Assembly (NCBI RefSeq): GCF_007970185.1
Contig: NZ_CP042431.1
Location: 1,860,001 to 1,924,000 of the forward strand
Length of the DNA stretch: 64,000 nt
Source of the DNA: Pseudobacter ginsenosidimutans
GTDB taxonomy: Bacteria; Bacteroidota; Bacteroidia; Chitinophagales; Chitinophagaceae
Reading direction: 5' to 3'
Shown: positions 30,101 to 36,941 of the stretch, one piece after another
How the letters are laid out: each line of letters starts with the position of its first letter
Numbering within the stretch: the first letter of the stretch is position 1
Notes under the pieces: model-generated
What the model saw: only the letters and a program-made list of their open reading frames with translations
Told to the model about the DNA's origin: nothing
Database searches by the model: none
Translations under genes and position numbers: made by a program

Positions 30101-30265
30101 GATGATGGCATCGGATTTGACCAATCTACTGTTCGTGCACGCAAGGGCAACGGACTGTCCAATATCATCAGCAGGGCCGACCTCTTCAATGGTGTGGTGA
30201 AGTTAGACACAGCGCCGGGAAAGGGTTGCAGGCTTATCGTTCATGTACCAATAGCTAACCTCTAA
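27185..30265 (+). CDS. Multi-PAS/GAF sensor histidine kinase (NarX/DesK-type HisKA_3 transmitter)
   Basis: This 1026-residue kinase has no membrane helix, so it senses in the cytoplasm. PAS-like domains lie at about 14-110, 130-245, 250-375, 380-510 and 690-815, with a GAF domain at about 530-680 between the last two. The transmitter is of the HisKA_3 class: His838 in the segment EIGKDLHDNVNQIL, and a HATPase_c domain (about 925-1025) with LFRVVQEQVNNVLKHS (N-box), SDDGIGFD (G1 box) and GNGLSNI (G2 box). It is followed 12 bases later by a LuxR-type response regulator, its obvious partner. The ligand is unknown; the many PAS/GAF domains suggest integration of redox, light or small-molecule cues. 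Confidence 0.92.
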   Translation: MLKQPNKPRPGAGRPKTLYLQTDLRGTIISVSAPLLVTTGKTRQELIDQPFSKLLEPSGAACLQDILNAPDLVDQPRVSLTVQGIRTNTTIEFSVTKNDSEYQPALLEWRAESFDELSDFPQINDQHAEALFRQFADAAPGMIWISDEQDNTVFFNKSWLQFTGITVDDVAGDGWTRQIHPDDIPIAISVYRKYFRERKPATLEYRIKTNGDQYRWVIDQSAPRYHADGRFLGFVGSVMDIHDRKQAEETIRLQAKVMHDVSDAIISTDLDYKITAFNNAAEKIYGLKAADLLGKHIRSVINHEYLSATPQEVLDSLDQTGGWEGMVWYDHPEGRRVFMLATLTVLRNEQGQRTGVAAIHRDVSEKRRAEETLRITEERYRSLVFALGEGVIMCNKEGEIIACNESAELILDIPNGDLKGRSIYKPYTKYFFEDGDVVNAGESPAVRTLKTGESYKEVILGFSKRDSMLSWISVNTEPIYYSTPTIMSAPDAVVVTIVDITDRKNHEQLLALEKKVLEMNALPAISLKTIIDYFLEGLEKLFPGMLCTVLTLDHQKQSVHPLSAPSLPVEYSNAISGRPIGPCDGSCGTAMFRKVKVISTDVAKDPLWDKYRELAEQFGIGACWSFPILDSHKEVMATIATYYHFPKVPGPKDLGILDRACDLLRVIIENKDAERKIRRNHERYLLVTKATNDAIWDWDINTSDLYWGDGYFTLFGYKPGYITEGMKKWENCIHPEDRERVKNHLDKYLNNNNTRLWEAEYRFLKSNGEYALVQDRGFLIFDHEGKMNRMVGSVQDITEKREMERKLLETELNKQKLVAQAVVNAQEKDRAEIGKDLHDNVNQILTTGKLYLELALVEESERLQLIQRCAASISDAINEVRAISRSLVPASIGDLGLIESIQDLSESVRATKKLKVQFRYKGSIDELLDDKRKLTLFRVVQEQVNNVLKHSRAANLLIELSCEDQRICLSISDDGIGFDQSTVRARKGNGLSNIISRADLFNGVVKLDTAPGKGCRLIVHVPIANL

Positions 30266-30277
30266 AAAACCAAGTGT

Positions 30278-30919
30278 ATGGATAAGATCAGTGTTTTGAT
30301 TGCAGATGATCACAAGTTGATCCGGGAGACCTGGAGCTTTATTTTAAACAATGATCCAAGATTTGTTGTGGTAGCCGACTGCGGAGATTCCGAACAGGCG
30401 GTGGAACTTGCCAGGAGTAAGAAGCCGCAGATCGTGCTGATGGACATCAATATGGCGCCTGCCTCGGGCTTTGAAGCAACTGAAAGGATTCGTAAGCTTT
30501 CGCCGGCCAGCCGTATCATTGGAATTTCCATGCACTCGCAGCCTGCCTATGCTAAAAAAATGCTGCAGATCGGCGCAAGAGGCTACGTAACCAAGAATTC
30601 ATCCAAGGAAGAAATGATCTCCGCTATACTGGAAGTACACAGCGGCAACAAATACATTTGCGACGAGATCAAGAACAATATCTCAGAACTGGTGCTGGAA
30701 GAGAACAAGGAAGTTCCCAATATCAATGCATTGACAGACCGGGAGATCCAGATCATCAACCTGATCAAGGAAGGAGAGTCTTCCAAAGAGATCGCCTCTC
30801 TGCTGAAGATCTCTCTCAAAACAGTGGAAGTGCACAGGCATAACATCCTGAAAAAACTGAAATTGAAAAACTCAGCTTCGCTGGTGAACTTCATTAATAA
30901 TGTTGCAACGAATATCTAA
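30278..30919 (+). CDS. NarL/FixJ-type response regulator (partner of the multi-PAS kinase)
   Basis: This 213-residue protein has a receiver domain (about 1-120) with acidic pair D10/D11, phospho-acceptor Asp56 (QIVLMDINM) and the switch Lys in YVTKNS, and a C-terminal LuxR-type helix-turn-helix (about 145-210: LTDREIQIINLIKEGESSKEIASLLKISLKTVEVHRHNILKKL). It would be phosphorylated by the upstream kinase and bind DNA as a dimer. It is strikingly similar to the regulator at 33681-34316, sharing for example SMHSQPAYAKKM. Its targets cannot be read here. Confidence 0.93.
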   Translation: MDKISVLIADDHKLIRETWSFILNNDPRFVVVADCGDSEQAVELARSKKPQIVLMDINMAPASGFEATERIRKLSPASRIIGISMHSQPAYAKKMLQIGARGYVTKNSSKEEMISAILEVHSGNKYICDEIKNNISELVLEENKEVPNINALTDREIQIINLIKEGESSKEIASLLKISLKTVEVHRHNILKKLKLKNSASLVNFINNVATNI

Positions 30920-31059
30920 GAGTAATTACGTAGATTCTTAATAGGTTTTACAATTATCAAATTAACAATCTACCCTGTACATTATGCAGGATGCATAAGA
31001 ATAAAGAACTTTGCAAAAGTGTAACACTCACTAACTTACTTATTATGTGAAGGCTCTGC

Positions 31060-31097
31060 AATGCTCTCTTCTGCCAGGAAGGGGGCATTGTTCTTTT
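31060..31097 (+). terminator. Terminator-like hairpin downstream of the response regulator
   Basis: AATGCTCTCTTC (31060-31071) pairs over 12 positions (two G-T) with GAAGGGGGCATT (31078-31089), loop TGCCAG, followed by GTTCTTTT. It lies 140 bases past the stop, which is rather far for a simple terminator of that gene. Confidence 0.6.
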
Positions 31098-31417
31098 AGG
31101 CCCATTTCAAGCCCATAGTGGATTTACGAAGTGTTTTACCAACTGTAAAAGCATTCAGAAACGCTATAGGAGGAAACCTTTACAGGCATCTGAAATAACT
31201 ATTTAGGATGCCGAAAGTTTAGGGAAAATTTAGCCTTACAACTCAGAAATACAGCAACTTAGCTGTAAATCCAATGTTCGCAGGTAAACACATTTACCCT
31301 GACCCTTTTTAATCCAAGTCCCGTAGAGAAACCTTGATCCGAGAAAAGTCCAGTTATCCGTGAAAACCAGGCCTGAACCGGCTTAAAAAATGGTCCATCT
31401 ATCCTATTGAAAAAAGC

Positions 31418-31455
31418 ACCCCCCAAGTTCCTATGAAGACTGGGGGTTTTCTTTT
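31418..31455 (+). terminator. Terminator-like hairpin
   Basis: ACCCCCCA (31418-31425) faces TGGGGGT (31441-31447) across a 15-base loop, followed by TTTCTTTTTC. An A-run lies on the other side, so it could act in both directions. Confidence 0.5.
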
Positions 31456-31595
31456 TCTCCTTCTTTATCTTCCTTCACTTTATTTTTAACTTATACATAA
31501 GTTTTCACTCATCTGTAACTCACTGATTGTAAGTGGTGGATAAATTTGAATGTTACAACAATCAAAAACCATGTTTTCTTCCGGATGGAGTTGCT

Positions 31596-31603
31596 TAACT
31601 TTG
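31596..31603 (+). promoter_or_regulatory. Putative -7 element for the purF-like gene
   Basis: TAACTTTG matches the Bacteroidota TAnnTTTG element and lies 31 bases before the ATG at 31635. No good TTTG -33 box is visible at the expected distance, so confidence is low. Confidence 0.35.
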
Positions 31604-31634
31604 CGCTTTCTTTTTTTCAACCCAGGAGTTATCC

Positions 31635-33482
31635 ATGAGTGACGAAATAAAACATGAGTGCGGACTAGCATTCATACGCTTACGCAAGCCGTTCTCCTAT
31701 TATAAGCAACAATACGGTACAGTAATGTGGGGCTTAAACAAGCTGTACCTGCTCATGGAAAAACAACACAACCGCGGCCAGGATGGTGCGGGTGTTGCAG
31801 CCGTGAAGCTGAATGTGGAACCCGGTAATCCCTTCCTCAACCGGATCAGGAGCAATGCCAATCAACCTATCGCGGATGTTTTCACCAAGATCAATCAGGA
31901 TGTAAAGGATCTGGAAATGTATATGCCGGATTGCCTTGAGCATCCCAATGTGATGAAAGGACATATCCCTTTCCTGGGTGAGTTGCTGCTGGGCCATCTT
32001 CGTTACGGAACACAGGGAAAGAACAATGTTGAGTTCTGTCATCCATTCATAAAACGTCATACCGTTCCAGCCCGCAATCTGGCGCTGGCCGGTAATTTCA
32101 ATCTCGTTAATACAGACGAGCTCTTCAACCTGATTGATATCGATCCGGGTGAATTCCAGAAACAAAGCGACCTCGCCGCAATGATGGAAGTGATCCATCA
32201 TTTCCTGGTGAAGGCTGATGAAGAGAACAAAGGAAATCTGGATGTGGTGTCTGCCCTTCGCAAGGCAGTTAAGCTTTTCGACGGAGGTTTCACTGTTGGT
32301 GGATTGATCGGGAACGGAGACTCTTTCGTATTCCGTGATGCCAATGGTATCCGCCCTGCTTACTACTACGTGAATGAAGATGTGATTGTGGCTGCATCTG
32401 AAAGAGCAGCCATCCGTACCGTGTTCAACGTAGGAGAAAATGAAGTGCTTGAGCTGATGCCTGGCCAGGGAGTGATCACCAAATCCGACGGAACTTATTC
32501 CGTGGAACAGATCCTGGAGCCGAAAGAGCGCAGGGCCTGCAGCTTCGAGCGTATTTATTTCTCCCGCGGCAGTGATGAAAAGATCTATAAAGAAAGAACC
32601 CAGCTCGGATACAATCTCACTGAGCAGGTGCTCAATGCAGTTGATCACGATCTGAAACATACTATCTTCTCTTTTATCCCCAATACAGCGGAAGTTGCCT
32701 TCTATGGTATGTGGAAAGGACTGGATGATTACATGAAGCGGGTGAAGATCGAAAGGATCCTGAGCTGGGGAAATAATATCGATCCGGAAAAACTTTCGGA
32801 GATGATCAGCCGAAAAGTAAGGATCGAAAAGATTGCCATTAAAGATGTAAAAATGCGTACCTTCATTACAGCCGACAGCAGCCGTAATGAAATGGTACAA
32901 CACGTATACGACATTACTTACGGTACTGTGCAGAAAGGACTGGATACGCTGGTGGTGATAGATGATTCCATTGTGAGGGGCACCACGTTGAAGCAAAGTA
33001 TCATCAGGATGCTGGCCAGGCTGGAACCGAAGAAGATCATTGTGGTATCTTCTGCTCCGCAGATCAGATACCCTGATTGTTACGGTATAGACATGAGCAA
33101 GCTGGGCGATTTCATCGCATTCCGTGCGGCATATGAGTTGATGAAGGAAACAGGGAAAGAGAAATGTCTTCAGGACATGTATGAGCGCTGTAAGGAATTG
33201 CAGAGAATGGGACAGCTTCACACAGAGAACGTAGTACAACAACTTTACAAGCCCTTTACACCAGAACAGATCTCGGAAAAGATTGCACAACTGATCACTC
33301 CGAAAGAAGTGAAAATTCCGGTTCAGGTAATCTTCCAGACGATCGAATCCTTACATCATGCCTGTCCGACCAATTTGGGCGACTGGTATTTCACCGGTGA
33401 TTATCCTACTCCAGGAGGCAACAGGGTAGTGAACCGGGCTTTCATAAACTTTATGGAAGGCAAGAATGTAAGGGGTTACTAG
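31635..33482 (+). CDS. purF: Amidophosphoribosyltransferase-like protein (class II glutamine amidotransferase + PRTase)
   Basis: This 615-residue protein combines an N-terminal Ntn-type glutamine amidotransferase domain (about 9-290) with a C-terminal phosphoribosyltransferase domain (about 300-510). Cys9 (KHECGLAF) would be the nucleophile, exposed after removal of an eight-residue leader, as in the PurF class that needs propeptide cleavage. HNRGQDGAG and HLRYGTQG are conserved glutaminase segments, and VVIDDSIVRGTT (about 440-451) is the PRPP-binding loop. PurF makes phosphoribosylamine, the first step of purine synthesis. At 615 residues it is longer than standard PurF (about 470-520), with an extra C-terminal region of about 100 residues, so it may be a lineage-specific paralogue. 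Confidence 0.82.
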   Translation: MSDEIKHECGLAFIRLRKPFSYYKQQYGTVMWGLNKLYLLMEKQHNRGQDGAGVAAVKLNVEPGNPFLNRIRSNANQPIADVFTKINQDVKDLEMYMPDCLEHPNVMKGHIPFLGELLLGHLRYGTQGKNNVEFCHPFIKRHTVPARNLALAGNFNLVNTDELFNLIDIDPGEFQKQSDLAAMMEVIHHFLVKADEENKGNLDVVSALRKAVKLFDGGFTVGGLIGNGDSFVFRDANGIRPAYYYVNEDVIVAASERAAIRTVFNVGENEVLELMPGQGVITKSDGTYSVEQILEPKERRACSFERIYFSRGSDEKIYKERTQLGYNLTEQVLNAVDHDLKHTIFSFIPNTAEVAFYGMWKGLDDYMKRVKIERILSWGNNIDPEKLSEMISRKVRIEKIAIKDVKMRTFITADSSRNEMVQHVYDITYGTVQKGLDTLVVIDDSIVRGTTLKQSIIRMLARLEPKKIIVVSSAPQIRYPDCYGIDMSKLGDFIAFRAAYELMKETGKEKCLQDMYERCKELQRMGQLHTENVVQQLYKPFTPEQISEKIAQLITPKEVKIPVQVIFQTIESLHHACPTNLGDWYFTGDYPTPGGNRVVNRAFINFMEGKNVRGY

Positions 33483-33680
33483 ATTCTGTTTACGCCATCA
33501 TTTTACCTGACAGATGAAAATGGGTATACTTACTCGTTATAGGGTAGTTCATGCCTGTGCCTGATGCTTGAAAACTTTGACCAGAGCTGAAAAAATTGTA
33601 ATTTTTTTCGCCCGGATGATGGTACATTCGTATGAGTCCAGCCCCACATTCGTAACCGCTGTTTTGTAAAGAAATATCTT

Positions 33681-34316
33681 ATGAATAGGATTTCGATCAT
33701 GATTGTTGATGACCATACCCTTATCCGGGAAACATGGTCATTCCTGCTTGGACGAAATGAAGGATTCGATGTAATTGCTGAAGTGGGCGATGGTCAGCAG
33801 GCAATTGAGATTGCGCGCGACAAGCGCCCGAATATTGTATTGCTGGACATCAACATGACGCCGCTCAACGGGTTCGACATTATCAAAATGATCCGCAAAC
33901 TGAGCCCAGGCTCCAAAGTGATTGCAGTCTCCATGCACTCACAACCTGCTTACGCCAAGAAAATGTTCCGCCTCGGCGCCAGAGGTTATGTTACAAAAAA
34001 TTCCCCCAGACAGGAAATGCTGAATGCCATTACAGAAGTGTACAATGGACAGATCTTCATTTGCCAGGAAGTGAAGAATATCCTGAGCGATCAGGTGTTG
34101 AATGAAGAAGAAACCAATACCGGCCTCAACCAGCTTTCTGAAAGAGAGATCGAAGTGATCAATCTCATCCGCGATGGTCTCAGCTCCAAAGAGATCGCAG
34201 ACAAGCTCAAGCTCTCCATTAAAACAGTGGAAGTACACAGGCATAATATCCTGAAAAAACTCCGCGTGAAGAACACTGCAGCCCTGATCAACTATATCAA
34301 CTCAAACGGACTTTAA
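33681..34316 (+). CDS. NarL/FixJ-type response regulator (orphan paralogue)
   Basis: This 211-residue protein has a receiver domain with D10/D11, phospho-acceptor Asp56 (NIVLLDINM) and YVTKNS, then a LuxR-type helix-turn-helix (about 143-208: LSEREIEVINLIRDGLSSKEIADKLKLSIKTVEVHRHNILKKL). It is collinear with the regulator at 30278-30919 and shares long identical stretches (DDH-LIRETWSF, SMHSQPAYAKKM, TVEVHRHNILKKL). It has no kinase gene beside it; purF lies upstream and a sigma-54-like promoter downstream. It may be a duplicate served by the same kinase, which is inference. Confidence 0.92.
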   Translation: MNRISIMIVDDHTLIRETWSFLLGRNEGFDVIAEVGDGQQAIEIARDKRPNIVLLDINMTPLNGFDIIKMIRKLSPGSKVIAVSMHSQPAYAKKMFRLGARGYVTKNSPRQEMLNAITEVYNGQIFICQEVKNILSDQVLNEEETNTGLNQLSEREIEVINLIRDGLSSKEIADKLKLSIKTVEVHRHNILKKLRVKNTAALINYINSNGL

Positions 34317-34428
34317 TAAGGAATTACCGGTTCTTCCCCGGGCGCTTTTAGCCCCGGCCAGGACTGAATTTGGTGATTCCGGCAGTTTTCTTACACAATA
34401 AGGTAAAAAAATTAACTCCAATTTAATT

Positions 34429-34444
34429 TGGCAAAGATTTTGCT
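34429..34444 (+). promoter_or_regulatory. Sigma-54-like (-24/-12) promoter upstream of sixA-like gene
   Basis: TGGCAAAGATTTTGCT has the GG and GC doublets with the exact spacing of the sigma-54 consensus TGGCAC-N6-TTGCW. It is oriented toward the SixA-like gene, whose ATG lies about 150 bases on. No enhancer-binding protein gene is in the window. Confidence 0.5.
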
Positions 34445-34592
34445 ACTTTTTTCCTGCCGACCGTTTAGCTTCCTATGAGGAACCAATCTTAAACAGGCCT
34501 GTTTAAATTTCTGATTCCTTTGATTGAAACTTATTAGGTATTATTGCAAGGGGGAACTATTTCCTCCCTTATTTTTTTATAGTCATTGTATT

Positions 34593-35093
34593 ATGAAAAG
34601 ATCCGTGATCATTGTAAGACATGCAAAGAGCAGTTGGAGCGATCCCGCCCAGCCTGATTTTGAACGTCCACTGAATGATCGCGGCAAAGCCGATGCTCCC
34701 GTAATGGCAAAGCGACTGCTCGACAAACATGTGCGCATCGATGCTTTCATTACAAGTCCCGCAAAACGTGCAAAGAAAACTGCTTCCCTCTTTGCCGAAG
34801 TTTATGGGAAAGATAAGGACCATCTGATTCAGGTTCCCTCACTTTATCATGCAGAGCCCGCAGACTTTTTCAGGTGCATTGCACAGGCCCCCGATCAGGC
34901 AGCTACCATTGCCATCTTTTCTCACAATCCAGGTATTACAGCTTTTGTAAATATGCTAACCAAAGTAAATGTGGACGATATGCCTACATGCGCTGTATAT
35001 GCTGTTCAGTGCGAACTGGAAAACTGGAGCGGATTTGAATCAGTTCAAAAAGATTTCTGGTTCTTTGATTATCCCAAATCCTTCCTACCCTGA
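34593..35093 (+). CDS. sixA: SixA-type histidine phosphatase
   Basis: This 166-residue protein belongs to the histidine phosphatase superfamily: catalytic RHAKSSW motif with His10, a second Arg/Lys-rich segment (TSPAKRAKKTASLF) and the second catalytic His in IFSHNPGI. The short RHA-type members resemble SixA, which removes phosphate from phosphohistidine in phosphotransfer proteins. The frame is open from 34524, but ATG 34593 places the RHA motif at the expected distance and is preferred. Its neighbours are a response regulator and a secreted esterase; a role in dephosphorylating a local phosphorelay is possible but not shown. Confidence 0.85.
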   Translation: MKRSVIIVRHAKSSWSDPAQPDFERPLNDRGKADAPVMAKRLLDKHVRIDAFITSPAKRAKKTASLFAEVYGKDKDHLIQVPSLYHAEPADFFRCIAQAPDQAATIAIFSHNPGITAFVNMLTKVNVDDMPTCAVYAVQCELENWSGFESVQKDFWFFDYPKSFLP

Positions 35094-35243
35094 TCAGGGA
35101 GTTGGCGGGCATTTGATTTGTATGTAATTTCGAAATATATCCCTGATACATTCCACCCTCTCAGAAAACAATACCGGATTTCCTGCCGGTTTTAATTTTT
35201 GATTTCCTGTAAAATACCGCCGCACTACTAAAACTGAAAGCAT

Positions 35244-36764
35244 ATGCTTATTAGGCAACTCATTCATCGCACCAATGCGGCGCGAACCCTGCTGCTTTGC
35301 GCACTGCTGTTGGCATCGGCAATTGGAATCAATGCTCAATGCACATTTACGAAGTTCATACCGGAGAATATTCCGAAGGGGACCATTCCAGGAAATCATC
35401 TTAGTACTAATCCGGCTTTCCCTCACGATTTCATCACGGGGCATTTGAAATATTTCCCGGCGGAATATGCTACAAATCCAACCAAGAAATTTCCGGTGAT
35501 TATTTACCTCCATGGATGGAGTGCAATGGCATCAGGCAATCCAAACGATCTTTGCCTGGTGGTTTCAGATATGCCTTATGCTATTCCCTGGAATATAGAG
35601 AATAACCGGTTTCCGGATCCCTTTAATTACAATGGAACAGATCATAGCTTCATTGTACTGGCTCCACAATACAGGGGATATGGAGATCCCTGGCATTTTG
35701 ATACGCAGCTCGATGCATATATTACCTGGGTGCTTGCTCAATACCGGATTGATCCGGACAGGATCTATCTGACTGGCGCAAGCGCAGGAGCGAATCTTGT
35801 GATTGATTATATCAGCAGTTCCGTAGCGCATGCTGAAAGGATTGCAGGAGCATCCATGGCATCTTTATGCTACAGGGTGGATCAACAGATCTCGTCCGGT
35901 GCTGCAAATATTGCCGCGGGTAAAGTGGCCACCTGGTTCCTGCAATGCTCATCTGACAACAGCACTAATTGTGAGATTTCAACGCCTACCGGTTGGGTGA
36001 ACGCTATCAATGCGCAAACAGATAAGATTGCTCCCCGGTTTACCATTTTGAATCCCCGCGGACCCAGTGATAATAACCCACTGGATTCTTTGCTGTTTTG
36101 TAAAGGTTTTGCGCACGAGACCTGGCCCACGATGTACTATCCACCGGCACCCGCAAGAGTGGTTACTCCCAACATCTATGAATGGAACCTCCAATACTCC
36201 CGCGCATCTTCCTTGCCAGTCAAGCTCAAAGATTTTTCTCTCAAAGCTGTCAACGGAAAAGTGCAATTGAAATGGATCACCTCCAGTGAAGAAGACAACC
36301 TCCAATTCACCATCGAAAGAGCAGGAGCAGATCAGCGTTTCCAGAAACTCTCCGTCATCCCTGGCAAAGGCACTACCAACCTGGAACAGGTGTATGAGTT
36401 CACAGATAATCAACCGCTCGAGAACCTCAACTACTACAGGCTGGTGCAAAAAGATATCGATGGCCGTGAAAAAATATTCGAGGCAAAACGAATCATGATG
36501 CGCCGCGACGGTAAATCACTCGTAACAGTATCATCCAATCCGTTCACTACAGAGCTCAGCGCATTCGTTACTGTGCAGCAAGCACAGCAGGTAAGATTAA
36601 GTATCACCGATATGAGCGGAAAGATCTGGGCCAATATCAACGGAAGATACACCAGCGGCAGTTCCGAAGTGAGCCTTCCGGTAGGTAATCTCCCTAAAGG
36701 TGTATACCTGCTGAAAGCCACAGGAGATGGGCTTTCCGGCGTAGTGAAGATCATAAAGAGATAA
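35244..36764 (+). CDS. Secreted alpha/beta-hydrolase (esterase/peptidase-like) with T9SS sorting domain, copy 1
   Basis: This 506-residue exported protein has a signal peptide (about 1-33, TLLLCALLLASAIGINAQC), an alpha/beta-hydrolase domain (about 45-315) and a C-terminal region typical of T9SS cargo. The hydrolase has FPVIIYLHGW (oxyanion side), the nucleophile elbow GASAGAN (YLTGASAGANLVIDYI) and a likely catalytic His in FAHETW. The tail has a linker domain (LPVKLKDFSLKAVNGKVQLKW...ENLNYYRLVQKD) and a type A sorting domain ending KGVYLLKATGDGLSGVVKIIKR. Such proteins resemble feruloyl/acetyl esterases and polyhydroxybutyrate depolymerase-like hydrolases; the substrate is unknown. A paralogue follows. 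Confidence 0.88.
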   Translation: MLIRQLIHRTNAARTLLLCALLLASAIGINAQCTFTKFIPENIPKGTIPGNHLSTNPAFPHDFITGHLKYFPAEYATNPTKKFPVIIYLHGWSAMASGNPNDLCLVVSDMPYAIPWNIENNRFPDPFNYNGTDHSFIVLAPQYRGYGDPWHFDTQLDAYITWVLAQYRIDPDRIYLTGASAGANLVIDYISSSVAHAERIAGASMASLCYRVDQQISSGAANIAAGKVATWFLQCSSDNSTNCEISTPTGWVNAINAQTDKIAPRFTILNPRGPSDNNPLDSLLFCKGFAHETWPTMYYPPAPARVVTPNIYEWNLQYSRASSLPVKLKDFSLKAVNGKVQLKWITSSEEDNLQFTIERAGADQRFQKLSVIPGKGTTNLEQVYEFTDNQPLENLNYYRLVQKDIDGREKIFEAKRIMMRRDGKSLVTVSSNPFTTELSAFVTVQQAQQVRLSITDMSGKIWANINGRYTSGSSEVSLPVGNLPKGVYLLKATGDGLSGVVKIIKR

Positions 36765-36787
36765 GCTTTAAAAGAAGATATATTAGC

Positions 36788-36816
36788 AAAGCTCCCGCCT
36801 TCACGGGAGCTTTTTT
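36788..36816 (+). terminator. Intrinsic terminator between the two esterase genes
   Basis: AAAGCTCCCG (36788-36797) and CGGGAGCTTT (36804-36813) form a 10-bp stem with a 6-base loop and a T-run. It separates the two esterase genes into different transcripts. Confidence 0.85.
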
Positions 36817-36941
36817 CATTCTTCAGGAATCAGCAATCAGAAAAAGAAATCATTATTTTCTCATCATTTGATTTTTCTCAAGTCTCTCCGGCAGGATAAT
36901 TGCTTCATGCTTATACTTCCTCATCCAAAATCCATTCGAAC

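Larger units (their letters stand above)
30920..31634. other. 715-base intergenic region with two terminator-like hairpins and a promoter
   Basis: No convincing protein gene is present on either strand; the one short frame over 31486-31671 on the minus strand overlaps the purF start and has no coding features. The region holds a 12-bp hairpin at 31060-31089, a C/G-rich hairpin at 31418-31447 and a TAnnTTTG box at 31596-31603. The stretch 31100-31410 shows nothing I can name. A small RNA ending at the first hairpin is possible (see findings). Confidence 0.5.

Noticed and set aside
31486-31671. A 61-residue minus-strand frame in the gap before purF
   Set aside because: It overlaps the purF start, has no signal, motif or start context, and is likely chance.
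31734-33290. A 518-residue minus-strand frame opposite purF
   Set aside because: It is a shadow of the amidotransferase gene, which has clear catalytic motifs on the plus strand.
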